Assembly (NCBI RefSeq): GCF_010500955.1
Contig: NZ_QVMJ01000001.1
Location: 124,001 to 188,000 of the forward strand
Direction: 5' to 3'
Length of the DNA: 64,000 bases
From: Bacteroides sp. 519
GTDB taxonomy: Bacteria > Bacteroidota > Bacteroidia > Bacteroidales > Bacteroidaceae
Within the stretch, counting starts at the first letter, position 1; each line of letters opens with the position of its first letter. The notes under the pieces were generated by a model, which worked only from the letters and a program-made list of their open reading frames with translations, ran no database searches and was not told the origin of the DNA. This document shows positions 62,932 through 64,000 of the stretch, piece after piece. The translations under genes were made by a program, and so were the position numbers.

Positions 62932-64000
62932 ATGAAAAAAATGCTACTAACCGCCGCACTGTTTGCTTTTGCTATCGGTACCCAGGCGCAGAATTTTGTT
63001 TTCACAACAGTTAAGGAAAACCCAATCACATCAGTTAAAAATCAAAATCGTTCAAGCACTTGCTGGAGCTTTTCCGGACTTGGATTTATGGAGTCGGAGC
63101 TTCTACGTACAGGAAAAGGCGAATACGATTTGTCGGAGATGTTTGTTGTTCATCATACAATGACCGACCGTGCCGAAAGATATGTAAGAATGCATGGCGA
63201 TGGTGGTTTCTCGCCCGGTGGCAGTTTCTATGATGTTTTGTACACTTGGAAAAATTACGGAATAGTACCTCAGGATGCTATGCCGGGTATTAAATATGGT
63301 GAACCGTTGCCCATTCATAACGAACTCGATGCTGTAGCCGGCGGATATGTTAATGCTATTGCAAAAGGAAAATTCAGCAAGTTAACATCGGTTTGGAAAC
63401 AGGGACTTAGTGCCGTTTACGACACTTACCTGGGAGAATTGCCCGAAACATTTACATACAATGGCAAGGAGTACACTCCAAAAACATTTGCTCAATCACT
63501 GGGCTTAAATCCCGACGATTATATTTCGCTCACCTCTTATACACATTACCCATTCTACACAGAATTCTCTCTTGAGATTCCCGACAACTGGCGCAATGCA
63601 CTTTCGTGGAACGTTCCGCTAAACGAAATGATGAGTATTATTGACAACGCTGTAAACAACGGATATACTGTTGCATGGGCAAGTGATGTAAGCGAAATGG
63701 GATTCAGCAGAAACGGTATTGCTGTTGTGCCTGATATGGAACGTACTGACCTGAGCGGATCGGATATGGCTCGCTGGACTGGTCTTACTACCGAAGATAA
63801 GCGCAAAGAAGTTACTTCAAAACCCGCTCCTGAAAAAACAATCACTCAGGAAATGCGTCAAATGGCATACGATAACTGGGAAACTACAGACGATCATGGT
63901 ATGCAAATTTATGGTATTGCGAAAGACCAAACAGGAAAGTCATACTACATGGTTAAAAACTCGTGGGGAACCAACAACACATTTAATGGAACCTGGTATG
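62932..64000 (+). CDS. Bleomycin-hydrolase-like C1 aminopeptidase, exported (partial at window end)
   Basis: A cysteine peptidase truncated by the right edge after about 356 residues. A signal peptide (LLTAALFAFAIGTQAQ) sends it out of the cytoplasm, unlike classic PepC. The active-site Cys is near residue 44 in NRSSTCWSFSGLGFMESELL; the His is in DDHGMQIYGIA and the Asn in YMVKNSWGTNN, so the triad is complete. Most of the protein is present; only the C-terminal tail should be missing. Confidence 0.93.
   Translation, partial: MKKMLLTAALFAFAIGTQAQNFVFTTVKENPITSVKNQNRSSTCWSFSGLGFMESELLRTGKGEYDLSEMFVVHHTMTDRAERYVRMHGDGGFSPGGSFYDVLYTWKNYGIVPQDAMPGIKYGEPLPIHNELDAVAGGYVNAIAKGKFSKLTSVWKQGLSAVYDTYLGELPETFTYNGKEYTPKTFAQSLGLNPDDYISLTSYTHYPFYTEFSLEIPDNWRNALSWNVPLNEMMSIIDNAVNNGYTVAWASDVSEMGFSRNGIAVVPDMERTDLSGSDMARWTGLTTEDKRKEVTSKPAPEKTITQEMRQMAYDNWETTDDHGMQIYGIAKDQTGKSYYMVKNSWGTNNTFNGTWY

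Overview
The window looks like the chromosome of a Bacteroidales bacterium (phylum Bacteroidota), AT-rich. The evidence is an extracellular SusC/SusD pair, a hybrid two-component sensor (HTCS), lipoproteins with Cys-containing signal peptides, fimbrillin-like proteins, HU-like proteins of the Bacteroides type, and start regions carrying the Bacteroidota -7 box TAnnTTTG instead of strong Shine-Dalgarno sites. The genus cannot be named from the sequence alone.

Layout: 1-5400 holds potassium uptake (trkH-trkA), a MaoC-type hydratase, NADP-type glutamate dehydrogenase and a long repeat-filled gap. 5404-12673 is an ABC (MacB-like) export operon headed by a lipoprotein, divergent from a sigma-54 response regulator and its histidine kinase. 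A sigma-54-type promoter and a palindromic candidate activator site lie between them. 12739-18390 is housekeeping: tRNA-Pro, proS, maeB, a HAD phosphatase and a small alkyltransferase-like protein. 18392-36372 is a fructan utilisation locus: HTCS sensor with a periplasmic sugar-binding domain, two variant GH32 lipoproteins (one fused to a fimbrillin-like domain), a surface glycan-binding lipoprotein, SusD, SusC, and divergently a canonical GH32, an MFS permease and a fructokinase. The two divergent promoters carry the same 26-bp split element and the same 10-bp -7-like box at identical 30-bp spacing.

36455-41015 has a VWA protein, a LytS/LytR-type sensor-regulator pair and a small lipoprotein. 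41176-54915 is an accessory region: WYL regulator, two convergent HU-like genes with a group II intron inserted exactly between them, a complete type I restriction-modification operon with a second inverted hsdS and a tyrosine recombinase (a phase-variable specificity system), and an ATPase/nuclease-like protein. 55048-64000 holds a zinc metallopeptidase, a small winged-helix protein, an ECF sigma factor with a membrane partner, a candidate structured small RNA, an M3 peptidase, a fimbrillin lipoprotein, a patatin phospholipase and the start of a bleomycin-hydrolase-like peptidase.

Two noncoding themes run through the window. First, nearly every intergenic junction contains a long inverted repeat built from short degenerate units (for example CACAGAG, ACGCAGATTA, AAGAATTA), several with the same ATGCGGCAT-like centre although the stems are unrelated. 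Second, three gaps carry tandem arrays with a 22-23 bp period whose unit sequence differs from locus to locus.
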